Positions 7,093 to 14,258 of a DNA stretch of 14,391 bases are shown here, piece after piece. The position numbers and the translations under genes are program-made. Below the pieces are notes generated by a model. The model was not told the DNA's origin. It did not search any database and worked only from the letters and a program-made list of their open reading frames with translations. Positions within the stretch are counted from its first letter, which is position 1, and the number at the start of each line of letters is the position of its first letter. Source of the DNA: Aquificaceae bacterium (lineage in GTDB: Bacteria > Aquificota > Aquificia > Aquificales > Aquificaceae); contig WFYK01000029.1 in assembly GCA_015490105.1 (NCBI GenBank), forward strand, positions 1-14,391, given 5' to 3'.

Positions 7093-8147
7093 TCCTGAGG
7101 GCCTTAGACTGGGCTCTTATCTTACCGCTCTTAGTTGTTCAAGTCATAGGTGCGATCGGGGTCTACAGCGCAACGGGGGGAGAAAGCTCTTTCTTTATAA
7201 GGCACATCGTATATCTATCTTTGGGCTGGGTCGTTATATTACTTATCGCGAGGGAAAACTTCAGAAATATCCTTTTCACATCCCTTTACGTTTATCTTTC
7301 AGTTTTGTTTCTGCTTATCCTCGTTCTCGTAGCGGGCAAGGAGGTTTCAGGTTCGAGGAGATGGCTCGATCTTGGAATCGTTCACGTTCAACCTTCGGAG
7401 TTTATGAAGTTCGCTCTTTTGATCCTAACCGCCCACATACTCCCTCACGTAAGTGGACTGTTGGACGGAAAGCTTTTTCTACTGGTCCTTGCTTACGCGA
7501 TGCCAGCGGTAATAACTTTAAAACAGCCGGATCTCGGAACAACCGTAGCCTACTTCGTGCCTTTGACCGCTATGGTTTTTGCCCTCGGTGTCAGAGTGAG
7601 ATACTTCGTTATCGCAGGGTTGGTATTTTTTGCTTTATCTCCCTTTCTGTGGAGTTTACTAAAAGACTATCAAAAAAGGAGACTCCTCGCGGTGATAGAT
7701 CCCTACAGCGATTATCTCGGAAGCGGTTACCAACTTATCCAGTCGGTGATAGCTGTAGGATCGGGAGGACTGACGGGAAAGGGAGTCGGGCAGGGGACTC
7801 AATCAAAACTCCTTTTCCTTCCAGAAGCCCATACAGACTTTATCTTCTCGGTAATAGCGGAAGAGCTCGGTTTTATCGGTGCGGGACTCCTTATACTAAG
7901 CTTTTTCCTGTTTCTTTTGAGGATACTTCTTTATCTTAAGCTCCCTTTGGATACATCCGCGCAAATATTCGTCGTTGGAGCCTTCGCTTTGCTACTCTTT
8001 CAGATATCCGCGAATGTCCTTATGGCCTTAGGTATGTTTCCCGTAGTGGGAATGCCCCTTCCCTTCGTGAGTTTTGGGGGAAGTGCTACCATAACAATGA
8101 GTCTCATCGTCGGTGCCTTGTTGAGCGTAAAAAGAACTTATTCTTGA
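7092..8147 (+). CDS. rodA: RodA, SEDS-family peptidoglycan glycosyltransferase (non-standard start)
   Basis: A polytopic membrane protein of about 351 residues if read from 7092. SEDS/RodA landmarks are KQPDLGTT, the GSGGLTGKGVGQG loop, EAHTDFIFSVIAEELG (with the conserved catalytic Asp at about residue 249) and MPLPFVSFGGSA near the end. RodA polymerises lipid II glycan strands for cell elongation with a class B PBP, which is not in this window. The reading frame is open back to a TGA at 7074-7076, and the first helix (LRALDWALILPLLVV, from 7095) is clearly coded. However, the only standard start codon is TTG at 7221, which would remove that helix. Candidates are ATC at 7092, sharing one base with the ndk stop (TAATC) eight bases after GGAG at 7080-7083, or CTG at 7095. 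The identity is secure; the start is not. Confidence 0.93.
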   Translation: MLRALDWALILPLLVVQVIGAIGVYSATGGESSFFIRHIVYLSLGWVVILLIARENFRNILFTSLYVYLSVLFLLILVLVAGKEVSGSRRWLDLGIVHVQPSEFMKFALLILTAHILPHVSGLLDGKLFLLVLAYAMPAVITLKQPDLGTTVAYFVPLTAMVFALGVRVRYFVIAGLVFFALSPFLWSLLKDYQKRRLLAVIDPYSDYLGSGYQLIQSVIAVGSGGLTGKGVGQGTQSKLLFLPEAHTDFIFSVIAEELGFIGAGLLILSFFLFLLRILLYLKLPLDTSAQIFVVGAFALLLFQISANVLMALGMFPVVGMPLPFVSFGGSATITMSLIVGALLSVKRTYS

Positions 8148-8860
8148 GGAATCTCAAGACGCACAACGATCCAAGGCACGCACCCGTTTTCTTCATATAA
8201 GAAGACCACACACCCCTCTAAATGGCCTTCTTCCTTTACCTTGGAGACCAGAACTTCGGAAATTGTGCGCCTGATATAGCCTACTTTAACCGCACTTTGG
8301 TGATACACCGCAAGGGCATTTTCGTCGTGGGGATTATCTTGTTCCCAAACCACGTATAGGGTATCTCCCTCTTTTACTTTCAGATCGCCGTTTTTATCCT
8401 TGAGGTCGTTGATCCTGTAGCTCACCCCAACGATGCGGGTATAAAGGGCTCCGCCATTCTCGATGAGATCTTTCAGCATATTTTTGGGATCTTCCGACAC
8501 GGGCAGTGTTTCTTCGGAAAAAGATCCCAAAAGGACCTCAACCACAAAGTTCTTGTAGGTATTTTCTCCCCACGTCTCTTTAAGGAGGTGGAGGAAATCC
8601 TCATCCACGAGATCTTTGTGTTTTACGTATGCAAGAAGATAGGCACCCTTATCTACAAGGGCAAGGGCGGTAGCGAGGTTAATAACCTTACCGAGTCCCG
8701 CGGTGGGTTTTAAGTAAGTTATGGATATGCTTCCGATCTTCTCATCCTCTAAGTTTATAGTTTTTCCCTCGATCTTCTTCTCGGAGGTAGGAGTATAATG
8801 CCCTGAAGGGGTCATCTTTAGGCTTATTTCCTTTCCGCCAACTTTAATAAGAACGTCCAT
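8138..8860 (-). CDS. HIRAN-domain protein with unrecognised N-terminal half
   Basis: A 240-residue soluble protein. Residues about 139-232 look like a HIRAN domain: an opening IVGVSYR strand, a basic/acidic linker, then LYVVWEQDNPHDENALAVY (about 168-186) and VGYIRR (193-198), the usual NPxDxNAxxV and vGyipr signature. In the family HIRAN binds DNA ends or single strands and is found in HLTF/Rad5 helicases and as stand-alone bacterial domains. The N-terminal 135 residues, partly Gly/Ser/Thr-rich with an SISITYL strand and a long helix near 56-80, are not recognised. I chose ATG at 8860; a TTG at 8881 would add seven residues inside a palindrome. Neither start has a visible SD. It is the last gene of the fts-hslO block, 46 bases after the binding-protein gene, and its end overlaps rodA by ten bases tail to tail. 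Confidence 0.72.
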   Translation of the reverse strand: MDVLIKVGGKEISLKMTPSGHYTPTSEKKIEGKTINLEDEKIGSISITYLKPTAGLGKVINLATALALVDKGAYLLAYVKHKDLVDEDFLHLLKETWGENTYKNFVVEVLLGSFSEETLPVSEDPKNMLKDLIENGGALYTRIVGVSYRINDLKDKNGDLKVKEGDTLYVVWEQDNPHDENALAVYHQSAVKVGYIRRTISEVLVSKVKEEGHLEGCVVFLYEENGCVPWIVVRLEIPQE

Positions 8861-8863
8861 AGC

Positions 8864-8880
8864 TGAAACAATTTGTTTCA
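8864..8880. promoter_or_regulatory. 17-bp perfect palindrome abutting HIRAN gene start
   Basis: TGAAACAA-T-TTGTTTCA on the plus strand: eight-base arms around a single centre base, ending three bases before the ATG of the HIRAN gene. It could be an operator for a dimeric regulator or, as RNA, a six-pair hairpin with a five-base loop sitting where an SD would be expected. No SD is present there. Function is inferred; the symmetry is seen directly. Confidence 0.55.
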
Positions 8881-8896
8881 AAGCAGGAGAAAAAGC

Positions 8897-8912
8897 AAGT
8901 GAAAATTCACTT
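8897..8912 (-). terminator. Inverted repeat at end of binding-protein gene, weak terminator-like
   Basis: AAGTGAA-AA-TTCACTT (plus strand) is a perfect seven-base inverted repeat overlapping the stop codon of the solute-binding protein gene. Read on the minus strand it is followed by GCTTTTTC, so it resembles a short, AT-rich rho-independent terminator or attenuator. The stem is weak for a thermophile, with a loop of only two bases unless the inner pairs open, so it may instead be a protein-binding site paired with the palindrome at 8864-8880. Confidence 0.35.
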
Positions 8913-10640
8913 TATGAAGAGAGCTTCTTCCCTATACCAACCCCATACGGTGGGAAATAGGTTCCCGAACTTGTCCTTGACCGCGAGGATCTCTTTGGGA
9001 GTTGCTATGAATATCATAGGTTGTTCTCTATGAATTATCCTGAAAGCCCGTCTGTAAATTTCTACTCTCTTTTTAGGATCCATCTCCGAAGATCCTAAAT
9101 CTATAAGGCGGTCTAACTCAGCTTCCCATTCCGTAGCGGGCTTTTTCTGACGCGGGTTCCACATGTGAAGGACCCCCGACGAGTGCCAGACGTTTCTCCC
9201 GAAATGAGGATCTAAAGTTCCCGTAAGTCCTATCAGAACCGCTTCCCACTCGTAGGGTGGTGAGGTCAGCCGTGAAACGAGACTGTTGAAGTCTATAGGT
9301 TTAAAGATAACATCCACACCTATCTTTTTTAGATCCGCGCTAACTATGTTTCCTATAGCTTCTCTTTCTTTATTCCCAGCGTTTGTGATCAGGGTGAACC
9401 TAAGATCGTGCCCTTCCGGATCTTCGAGGATCCCGTCACCGTCCCTGTCTTTGAAGCCTATGCTTTCTAAAAGGGTTCTCGCTTTCTTTAAATTGTATTC
9501 GTAAGGGGGAAATAGATCCTCTGAGTAGTAGGGTCTGTTTGCTTCAGTGATAGGTCCGTAAAGGGGTTTAGCAAACCCTTCGTATACTATGTTGCATATC
9601 CCTTCTCTATCTATTGCATGGGATATGGCTACTCTGAAGGTCCGGTTTTGAAACCACTTGAGCTTGTATTTAGGTATCTTGGCATTAGGGTTTTGGTTGA
9701 AAACGATGAAGGTAGTGGAGGGTGTAGAACCCAGATCGTAGATCTTTATCCCTTCATTTTCCTTCCCTACCATCTGTCTGAGGTCTTGAGGCCTGAGGCC
9801 TACATAGTCCACTTCGCCATTAAGAAACTTCAAGATTGCGGTGTCCGGATCCCCCACTATAAGACCCACCTTTCTTTTTATGTAAGGGAGTTTGTTTCCA
9901 AATTCATCTTTTCTGTAGTAATAAGGGTTGGGTCTATATACAACCCTTTGCCCTTTTACGTATTCTTCCAAAATCCAAGGACCTGTTCCTACGATCTCTT
10001 TAGGGTCAGTGTTTACGTTCCACGCGGTATTGAATGTTCCTTCACGAACGTGTTTTTGGAGCTTGTGCTTTGGAAGTATGCTTGCGGTAAGAGCTCCTAA
10101 AAAAGGAGCAAAGGGTTCGGGCAGGGTGAAGCGAACCGTGTAGTCATCTATCTTCTCAACCTTTATCTTCTTCCCCTTTACCTTTAGGATGTCACCCGTT
10201 GAGGAGGGTATAGACTCATTGTAGTAGACCTCGTTGAAGGTAAAGACCACATCGTCCGCGGTAAAGGGTGTTCCATCACTCCATCGCACATCCTTCCTGA
10301 GGTAAAAGGTCCAAACGCGTCCGTCTTGGGAAACCTCCCATCTCAAAGCGAGATCAGGTTCATACTCCATGGTTTTTAGATTCAGACGGGTAAGACCCGA
10401 AAAGAGGTCACCTATGACCGCGGTGGATGAGGTTTCCTGTGCCAAAGCTGGGTTTAGGGTTTTGGGATCCGATGAGAGTGCAAAGTATAGAGTTCCCCCG
10501 TGCTTTCCTGCAACAGGCTGAAAATCTTCAGGGCTAACACGAATAAGTTTTACCTTGCCACCCTCAGGAGATCTGACCAAGTGAAAGGGAAGAAAAGCTA
10601 AGAAAGTAAGGATCAGGGCTCCGATTAGGTATCGGATCAT
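8907..10640 (-). CDS. Extracellular solute-binding protein, family 5 (peptide/nickel type)
   Basis: A 577-residue exported protein with a hydrophobic N-terminus (about 4-22) and no lipobox cysteine, so it is either a cleaved periplasmic protein or anchored by its N-terminal helix. The mature part starts with GGTLYFALSSDPKTLNP (about 48-64). The family-5 signature is WTFYLRKDVRWSDGTPF (about 110-126) followed by TADDV. DRDGDG at 398-403 is a calcium-loop-like acidic turn common in this family. These proteins deliver oligopeptides, nickel or other small ligands to ABC importers; the ligand cannot be predicted, and no permease or ATPase gene is beside it. I chose ATG at 10640, which overlaps the hslO stop by four bases; an upstream in-frame TTG at 10688 would lie 52 bases inside hslO. 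Confidence 0.88.
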   Translation of the reverse strand: MIRYLIGALILTFLAFLPFHLVRSPEGGKVKLIRVSPEDFQPVAGKHGGTLYFALSSDPKTLNPALAQETSSTAVIGDLFSGLTRLNLKTMEYEPDLALRWEVSQDGRVWTFYLRKDVRWSDGTPFTADDVVFTFNEVYYNESIPSSTGDILKVKGKKIKVEKIDDYTVRFTLPEPFAPFLGALTASILPKHKLQKHVREGTFNTAWNVNTDPKEIVGTGPWILEEYVKGQRVVYRPNPYYYRKDEFGNKLPYIKRKVGLIVGDPDTAILKFLNGEVDYVGLRPQDLRQMVGKENEGIKIYDLGSTPSTTFIVFNQNPNAKIPKYKLKWFQNRTFRVAISHAIDREGICNIVYEGFAKPLYGPITEANRPYYSEDLFPPYEYNLKKARTLLESIGFKDRDGDGILEDPEGHDLRFTLITNAGNKEREAIGNIVSADLKKIGVDVIFKPIDFNSLVSRLTSPPYEWEAVLIGLTGTLDPHFGRNVWHSSGVLHMWNPRQKKPATEWEAELDRLIDLGSSEMDPKKRVEIYRRAFRIIHREQPMIFIATPKEILAVKDKFGNLFPTVWGWYREEALFIK

Positions 10641-11572
10641 TTTTTCTCTTTCAGTTGTTCTTTCGAAAACCTGTAAACCCTTCCACAAAATCTACAAACG
10701 ACCTCCGCAGGTCCGTCCTTGGTCAGATCCTCGATCTCTTCTTCTGAAAGGAGAAGCAAGCTCGCTTTAGCTACTTCTTCCGAGCAAGGGCAGTAATACT
10801 CGATCTCCTTAAGACCTATCAGTTGAGGATCCATATCCTTGAGGATTTCAACCGCAATGTCCTCCGGCCTTTTACCCTCCTCCAGCATACTCGATACGGG
10901 AGGCAGGTTCTTTACCCTCTTTTCTATCTCTTCTACGATCTTGTCATCCATCCTTCCAAGGGTTTGAACTAAAAATCCTCCCGCCTGCTTTACGGTGCCA
11001 TCTTTGTCTACAAGAACTCCTACACCTACCGCGGAAGGTATCTGCTCAGATTGAACGAAGTAGTAAGCGAGATCTTGACCGATTTCTCCAGATATTAACG
11101 GAACAACACTCGTATAAGGTGTCCCCATCCCGAGCTCTTTAATGACTTTCAAAATACCGTTCTTACCCACCAAGGAGGCAACATCGAACTTTTTCCTTCC
11201 GTCAGTTTCCTTTATTAGGGTTTCCGCCTGAGGATTACTCACAAATCCTCTTACTCTACCTTTCCCGTCAGCCTCAGCCACCACGGTCCCTACGGGTCCG
11301 TCTCCTTCTATTTGGAGCAATACCTTCTGATCGGTTGCGTGCTTTACCAAAGATGAGAGAATTATTGCTCCTACGAGAGCCCTACCGAGGACTGCTGTGG
11401 CTCCCGGAGACAGGTTGTGAATGCGCCTTGCGGTCTCCACAGTGTTTGTGGCCTTTATAACGTAGACCCTGAGAGGCTCCCTTTTGGGGACAGCTATTAC
11501 CGCGTAGTCCCTGTCTTCAAAGTAGTTTTTTAGATCATCACGGGTTTCTTTGGAAAGCTCTTTCTTTATCAT
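10637..11572 (-). CDS. hslO: Hsp33, redox-regulated chaperone
   Basis: A 311-residue cytoplasmic holdase, normal length. The N-terminal chaperone domain shows GRALVGAIILSSLVK (about 63-77) and the conserved region QIEGDGPVGTVVAEADGKG. The C-terminal redox switch is intact: C261-x-C263 and C293-x2-C296, the four zinc-binding cysteines that form disulfides on oxidation and unfold the linker to activate the protein in the family. It has four-base overlaps at both ends (ATGA), with the small gene upstream and the binding-protein gene downstream, so it belongs to the division operon transcript. No SD of its own is evident, implying translational coupling. Confidence 0.96.
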   Translation of the reverse strand: MIKKELSKETRDDLKNYFEDRDYAVIAVPKREPLRVYVIKATNTVETARRIHNLSPGATAVLGRALVGAIILSSLVKHATDQKVLLQIEGDGPVGTVVAEADGKGRVRGFVSNPQAETLIKETDGRKKFDVASLVGKNGILKVIKELGMGTPYTSVVPLISGEIGQDLAYYFVQSEQIPSAVGVGVLVDKDGTVKQAGGFLVQTLGRMDDKIVEEIEKRVKNLPPVSSMLEEGKRPEDIAVEILKDMDPQLIGLKEIEYYCPCSEEVAKASLLLLSEEEIEDLTKDGPAEVVCRFCGRVYRFSKEQLKEKK

Positions 11573-11835
11573 CGCTTGTAGATGTAAATTATGACCTTCT
11601 TCTGACTATGATCCTCCTTCAGGGCAACTATGTGGGTAGGATTATCGAGGGGGTCACCTTTACTCACCTGATCGTTTATTCTGTCTATGTAGTAAAAAGT
11701 GAAGCCTTCAAGTTTATCCGAGTTGAACTCGTCCATCGGAAAAGTTTTCAGATCCATGTGGGCGGTTCTATAACCGTATACAAGACCCAAGAGAAAGGAA
11801 AGAGATTTACTCTTTTTGCGGTTTATAGGGGTCAT
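11569..11835 (-). CDS. Small conserved-looking protein of unknown function between ftsZ and hslO
   Basis: An 88-residue protein, not recognised. A basic N-terminus (NRKKSK) is followed by a mildly hydrophobic stretch, SLSFLLGLVYGYRTAHMDL (about 11-29), then an acidic middle with an aromatic run FTFYYIDRIND, and a beta-like C-terminus KKVIIYIYKR. There is no cysteine, no signal-peptide pattern and no clear full membrane helix. The ATG at 11835 shares one base with the ftsZ stop (TGATG), and its own stop overlaps hslO by four bases, so it is surely translated in the operon if it is a gene. The AGG codon run encoding the FtsZ tail, about 15 bases upstream, supplies the purine-rich SD-like track. 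A TTG one codon earlier is an alternative start. Tight packing supports a real gene; function is open. Confidence 0.72.
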   Translation of the reverse strand: MTPINRKKSKSLSFLLGLVYGYRTAHMDLKTFPMDEFNSDKLEGFTFYYIDRINDQVSKGDPLDNPTHIVALKEDHSQKKVIIYIYKR

Positions 11836-12932
11836 CAAAGTCTCTTCTTCCTCCTCCTTATTATGGCAGGCTCTGTTTCCGGATCCACAGGACTGATGCT
11901 CTCGTCCGGAACAGCTCTCCTTACTTCAGGTTCTTGCCTTATCACCTTAAACTCTCCTTTCTTTTCTCCCGCTTCTATGTGAACATTTTCAAAATCTGTA
12001 GCTATGACGGTTATGCCAAGGGCGTTGGGATCATCTTCTATTTGCACCGCTCCGAAGATTACCTCAGGAGACCCTCCCGCCTTGTTCTTGATAAATTCCA
12101 CCAAGGAAGCGGCTTCCATAAAGTCCACATCACTTCCCGCCCACAAGGTAAGGAGAAGCCTTCTTGCACCTTCTATACTACCTCCCTCAAGGAGGGGGTT
12201 TCTTATTACCTTTTCCGCAAGATCTTCAAAGCCCTCGTCCCCCTGTCTGAAGTCCATACCTATGAGAGCAAGGCCTCCGTCCTGCATAATCGTTTTCATG
12301 TCCGCAAAGTCTACATTTATCTGAGCATCCACGTTGAGAACCTCAGTTATACTCCTTACCGCGTTTGAGAGGACGGAGTCCGCGAGCTTGAAAGCTTCCT
12401 TGAATTTGAGACCCGCTTTGTTTTGAGCCAGATCCACGAGTTTTTGGTTGTGAACAACTATGTAAGTGTCCACGTTGTTTTTTAGCTCCTCAAGACCTTT
12501 GAGAGCTATACTCATTTTACTATCAGCCTCAAAGCCAAAGGGAAGGGTTACCACCGCAACGGTGAGTATACCCATCTCCTTAGCAAGGCCGGCGATGACA
12601 GGCGATGCTCCGGTTCCCGTTCCTCCTCCCAAACCCGCGGTGATAAAGACCATATCCGCGTCCCTTACTATCTCCCTTATTCTGTCCGCATCTTCTTCCG
12701 CAGCCTGTTTACCTTTTTCCGGAATCGCACCCGCACCTCTTCCTCTCGTAACCTTTTCTCCTATCTGGATCTTGTTTGGAACACTCAGAGAATTCAAGTG
12801 TTGAACATCCGTGTTTATCGCGTAGACTTCCACGTTGGTGATACCATCCTGGATTATCCTGTTAACAGCGTTACAACCTGCTCCTCCCACACCCAAAACC
12901 TTTATCTTTGCAGGGCTACCACTTTCAGTCAT
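11835..12932 (-). CDS. ftsZ: Cell division protein FtsZ
   Basis: A 365-residue tubulin homologue that polymerises with GTP into the Z ring at mid-cell. The N-terminal GTPase domain has GVGGAGCNAVNR (about 14-25) and the tubulin signature GGGTGTG at 102-108. The T7 loop NVDFAD (206-211) has the expected N-x-D-x-x-D for GTP hydrolysis in the neighbouring subunit. After a short linker (about 320-350) the tail ends EPAIIRRRKKRL, a strongly basic version of the conserved C-terminal peptide that binds FtsA. AGGAGG at 12939-12944 overlaps the ftsA stop codon and lies six bases before the ATG, so the two are coupled, ten bases apart. The identity is secure. Confidence 0.99.
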   Translation of the reverse strand: MTESGSPAKIKVLGVGGAGCNAVNRIIQDGITNVEVYAINTDVQHLNSLSVPNKIQIGEKVTRGRGAGAIPEKGKQAAEEDADRIREIVRDADMVFITAGLGGGTGTGASPVIAGLAKEMGILTVAVVTLPFGFEADSKMSIALKGLEELKNNVDTYIVVHNQKLVDLAQNKAGLKFKEAFKLADSVLSNAVRSITEVLNVDAQINVDFADMKTIMQDGGLALIGMDFRQGDEGFEDLAEKVIRNPLLEGGSIEGARRLLLTLWAGSDVDFMEAASLVEFIKNKAGGSPEVIFGAVQIEDDPNALGITVIATDFENVHIEAGEKKGEFKVIRQEPEVRRAVPDESISPVDPETEPAIIRRRKKRL

Positions 12933-12938
12933 AACAAA

Positions 12939-12944
12939 CCTCCT
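12939..12944 (-). promoter_or_regulatory. Shine-Dalgarno of ftsZ overlapping the ftsA stop
   Basis: AGGAGG on the minus strand shares bases with the TAG stop of ftsA and stands six bases ahead of the ftsZ ATG. It is a perfect SD that decides the ftsZ start and suggests strong, independent ribosome loading on ftsZ. Confidence 0.9.
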
Positions 12945-14214
12945 ACGCTATATCTTTAAAGAACTTCCTTACCTTTTCCAAAATTTTACTCAAGAAGCTC
13001 TCCTTTAAACCGTTCTGTGAGCTTACCCTCTTGGAAGGAGAAATCCTTATATCTTCGGAGCTGAGTGCATACTTAAGAATTCCGACCGCAGTCGCAAATT
13101 TAGGATCCGCTACTTTATCTCTTAGGCCTATGAGCCCTTCAGGTTTACCTACCCTAACCGCAAGACCGGAAATGTCTTCTACGAGCTGAGTTATACCCTC
13201 AAGGTTAGCGCATCCACCGGTTATAACTATACCCGCCCTCGCTTGACTTATTTTGAAGTTTTCTCTTTCTATTCTTGTAAACACACCTTCTACCCTGTCG
13301 GAGCCTTCTATTATCTCCGCTATCCTCGCCTCTATTACCTTTGCAAGTTCCTTCCTGTAAATGCTTACCTGCTTAGTCTCCCCTCTCGGCTTTATGGTAA
13401 TTATCTCCTCCTCGCTTACATCATCGGAGAAAGCGTGACCCTTTTCCTTTTTAATCCTTTCCGCCTCATCTCCAGGAAGCCTGAAGTAGAAGCTTATATC
13501 CTTAGTTACGTTTATACCTCCGAAGGGTATAGTTCCCGTGAGAGCAGGGGATCCATCAAGGTATAAGACAAAGTCCGTAAGACCCGCACCCATGTCTATG
13601 AGAAGGACACCGTCTTCCTTTTCCTCTTCCCTCAAGACCGCTTCCGCAGAGGCAAGGGCACTTACTACCCTCCCGACAACGGAAAATCCCGCTTTTTCCA
13701 CCGCCCTTTGGAGGTTAAGGCTGTAGTTTCTACCGATCTTTATAACGTGGATGTCCGCGGAAAGTCTGCACCCTGAGAGGCCCCTCGGATCCTGAATGTT
13801 GCTCTGATCGTCTAAGGTGTAGTATCTGGGTATAACGTGGAGTATTTCGTAGTTTTCCTCCACACTCTTTCCTCTACCAAGTTCCAAAAGTCTCTGAACG
13901 TGGGCATCCGTCACCGGTGCGGGTGTTGAAGATACACTGACCGATTCCTTGAAGTTTTCACTCTTTAAGGAATGCCCGCTTACATTTATAAAAACTTCAC
14001 GGACATTTACCCCGGCCATTTCCTCAGCTTTCCTTACCGAAATGGCTATGGTCCTTGAGGCGGTATCGAGCTGTTTGATCACACCCTTTTCAACACCTAC
14101 AGACTTTACCTCTCCTACACCTATTATATGGATACCCTCTCCCTCTTCCAGCTCGCCGATGAGGGTAACCACCTTGTCTGTCCCTATGTCTACTACAGCT
14201 ACACTAATCCCCAT
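12943..14214 (-). CDS. ftsA: Cell division protein FtsA
   Basis: A 423-residue actin-like ATPase that tethers FtsZ to the membrane and recruits the divisome. The actin-fold landmarks are phosphate-1 VDIGTDK (8-14), phosphate-2 LLIDMGAGLTDF (204-215) and the adenosine motif IVITGGCANLEG (339-350). The inserted 1C subdomain, typical of FtsA, lies at about 85-165. The C-terminal FLSKILEKVRKFFKDI (about 407-422) is an amphipathic membrane-targeting helix. The length is normal. The start is ATG at 14214, 44 bases after ftsQ. There is no SD; a TAATAT element lies nine bases upstream, so this gene may have its own promoter and a very short leader. It is followed closely by ftsZ. Confidence 0.98.
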   Translation of the reverse strand: MGISVAVVDIGTDKVVTLIGELEEGEGIHIIGVGEVKSVGVEKGVIKQLDTASRTIAISVRKAEEMAGVNVREVFINVSGHSLKSENFKESVSVSSTPAPVTDAHVQRLLELGRGKSVEENYEILHVIPRYYTLDDQSNIQDPRGLSGCRLSADIHVIKIGRNYSLNLQRAVEKAGFSVVGRVVSALASAEAVLREEEKEDGVLLIDMGAGLTDFVLYLDGSPALTGTIPFGGINVTKDISFYFRLPGDEAERIKKEKGHAFSDDVSEEEIITIKPRGETKQVSIYRKELAKVIEARIAEIIEGSDRVEGVFTRIERENFKISQARAGIVITGGCANLEGITQLVEDISGLAVRVGKPEGLIGLRDKVADPKFATAVGILKYALSSEDIRISPSKRVSSQNGLKESFLSKILEKVRKFFKDIA

Positions 14215-14223
14215 TACTTAAAA

Positions 14224-14229
14224 ATATTA
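14224..14229 (-). promoter_or_regulatory. Possible -10 element ahead of ftsA
   Basis: TAATAT on the minus strand ends nine bases before the ftsA ATG. A start site about seven bases downstream would give an almost leaderless ftsA mRNA, matching the lack of an SD there. The -35 region at the expected distance, TTAGTT, is poor. This is a suggestion, not a demonstrated promoter. Confidence 0.3.
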
Positions 14230-14258
14230 GCAGAAGAGCCGATATTAACTAACTTTAC

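Noticed and set aside
7221..7226. TTG at 7221 as the rodA start
   Set aside because: It would delete the first transmembrane helix, which is clearly coded upstream in the same frame and conserved in RodA.
6992..7939. A 315-codon open frame on the plus strand overlapping ndk and rodA
   Set aside because: It is a third-frame shadow, rich in Arg and Ser with no family features, and it overlaps two securely identified genes in another frame.
8858..8881. TTG at 8881 as the HIRAN gene start
   Set aside because: It lies inside the palindrome and has no SD. ATG at 8860 gives a cleaner N-terminus, although neither start is certain.
10641..10688. TTG at 10688 as the solute-binding protein start
   Set aside because: It would put 16 polar residues ahead of the export helix and overlap hslO by 52 bases. 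ATG at 10640 fits the ATGA coupling and signal peptide.
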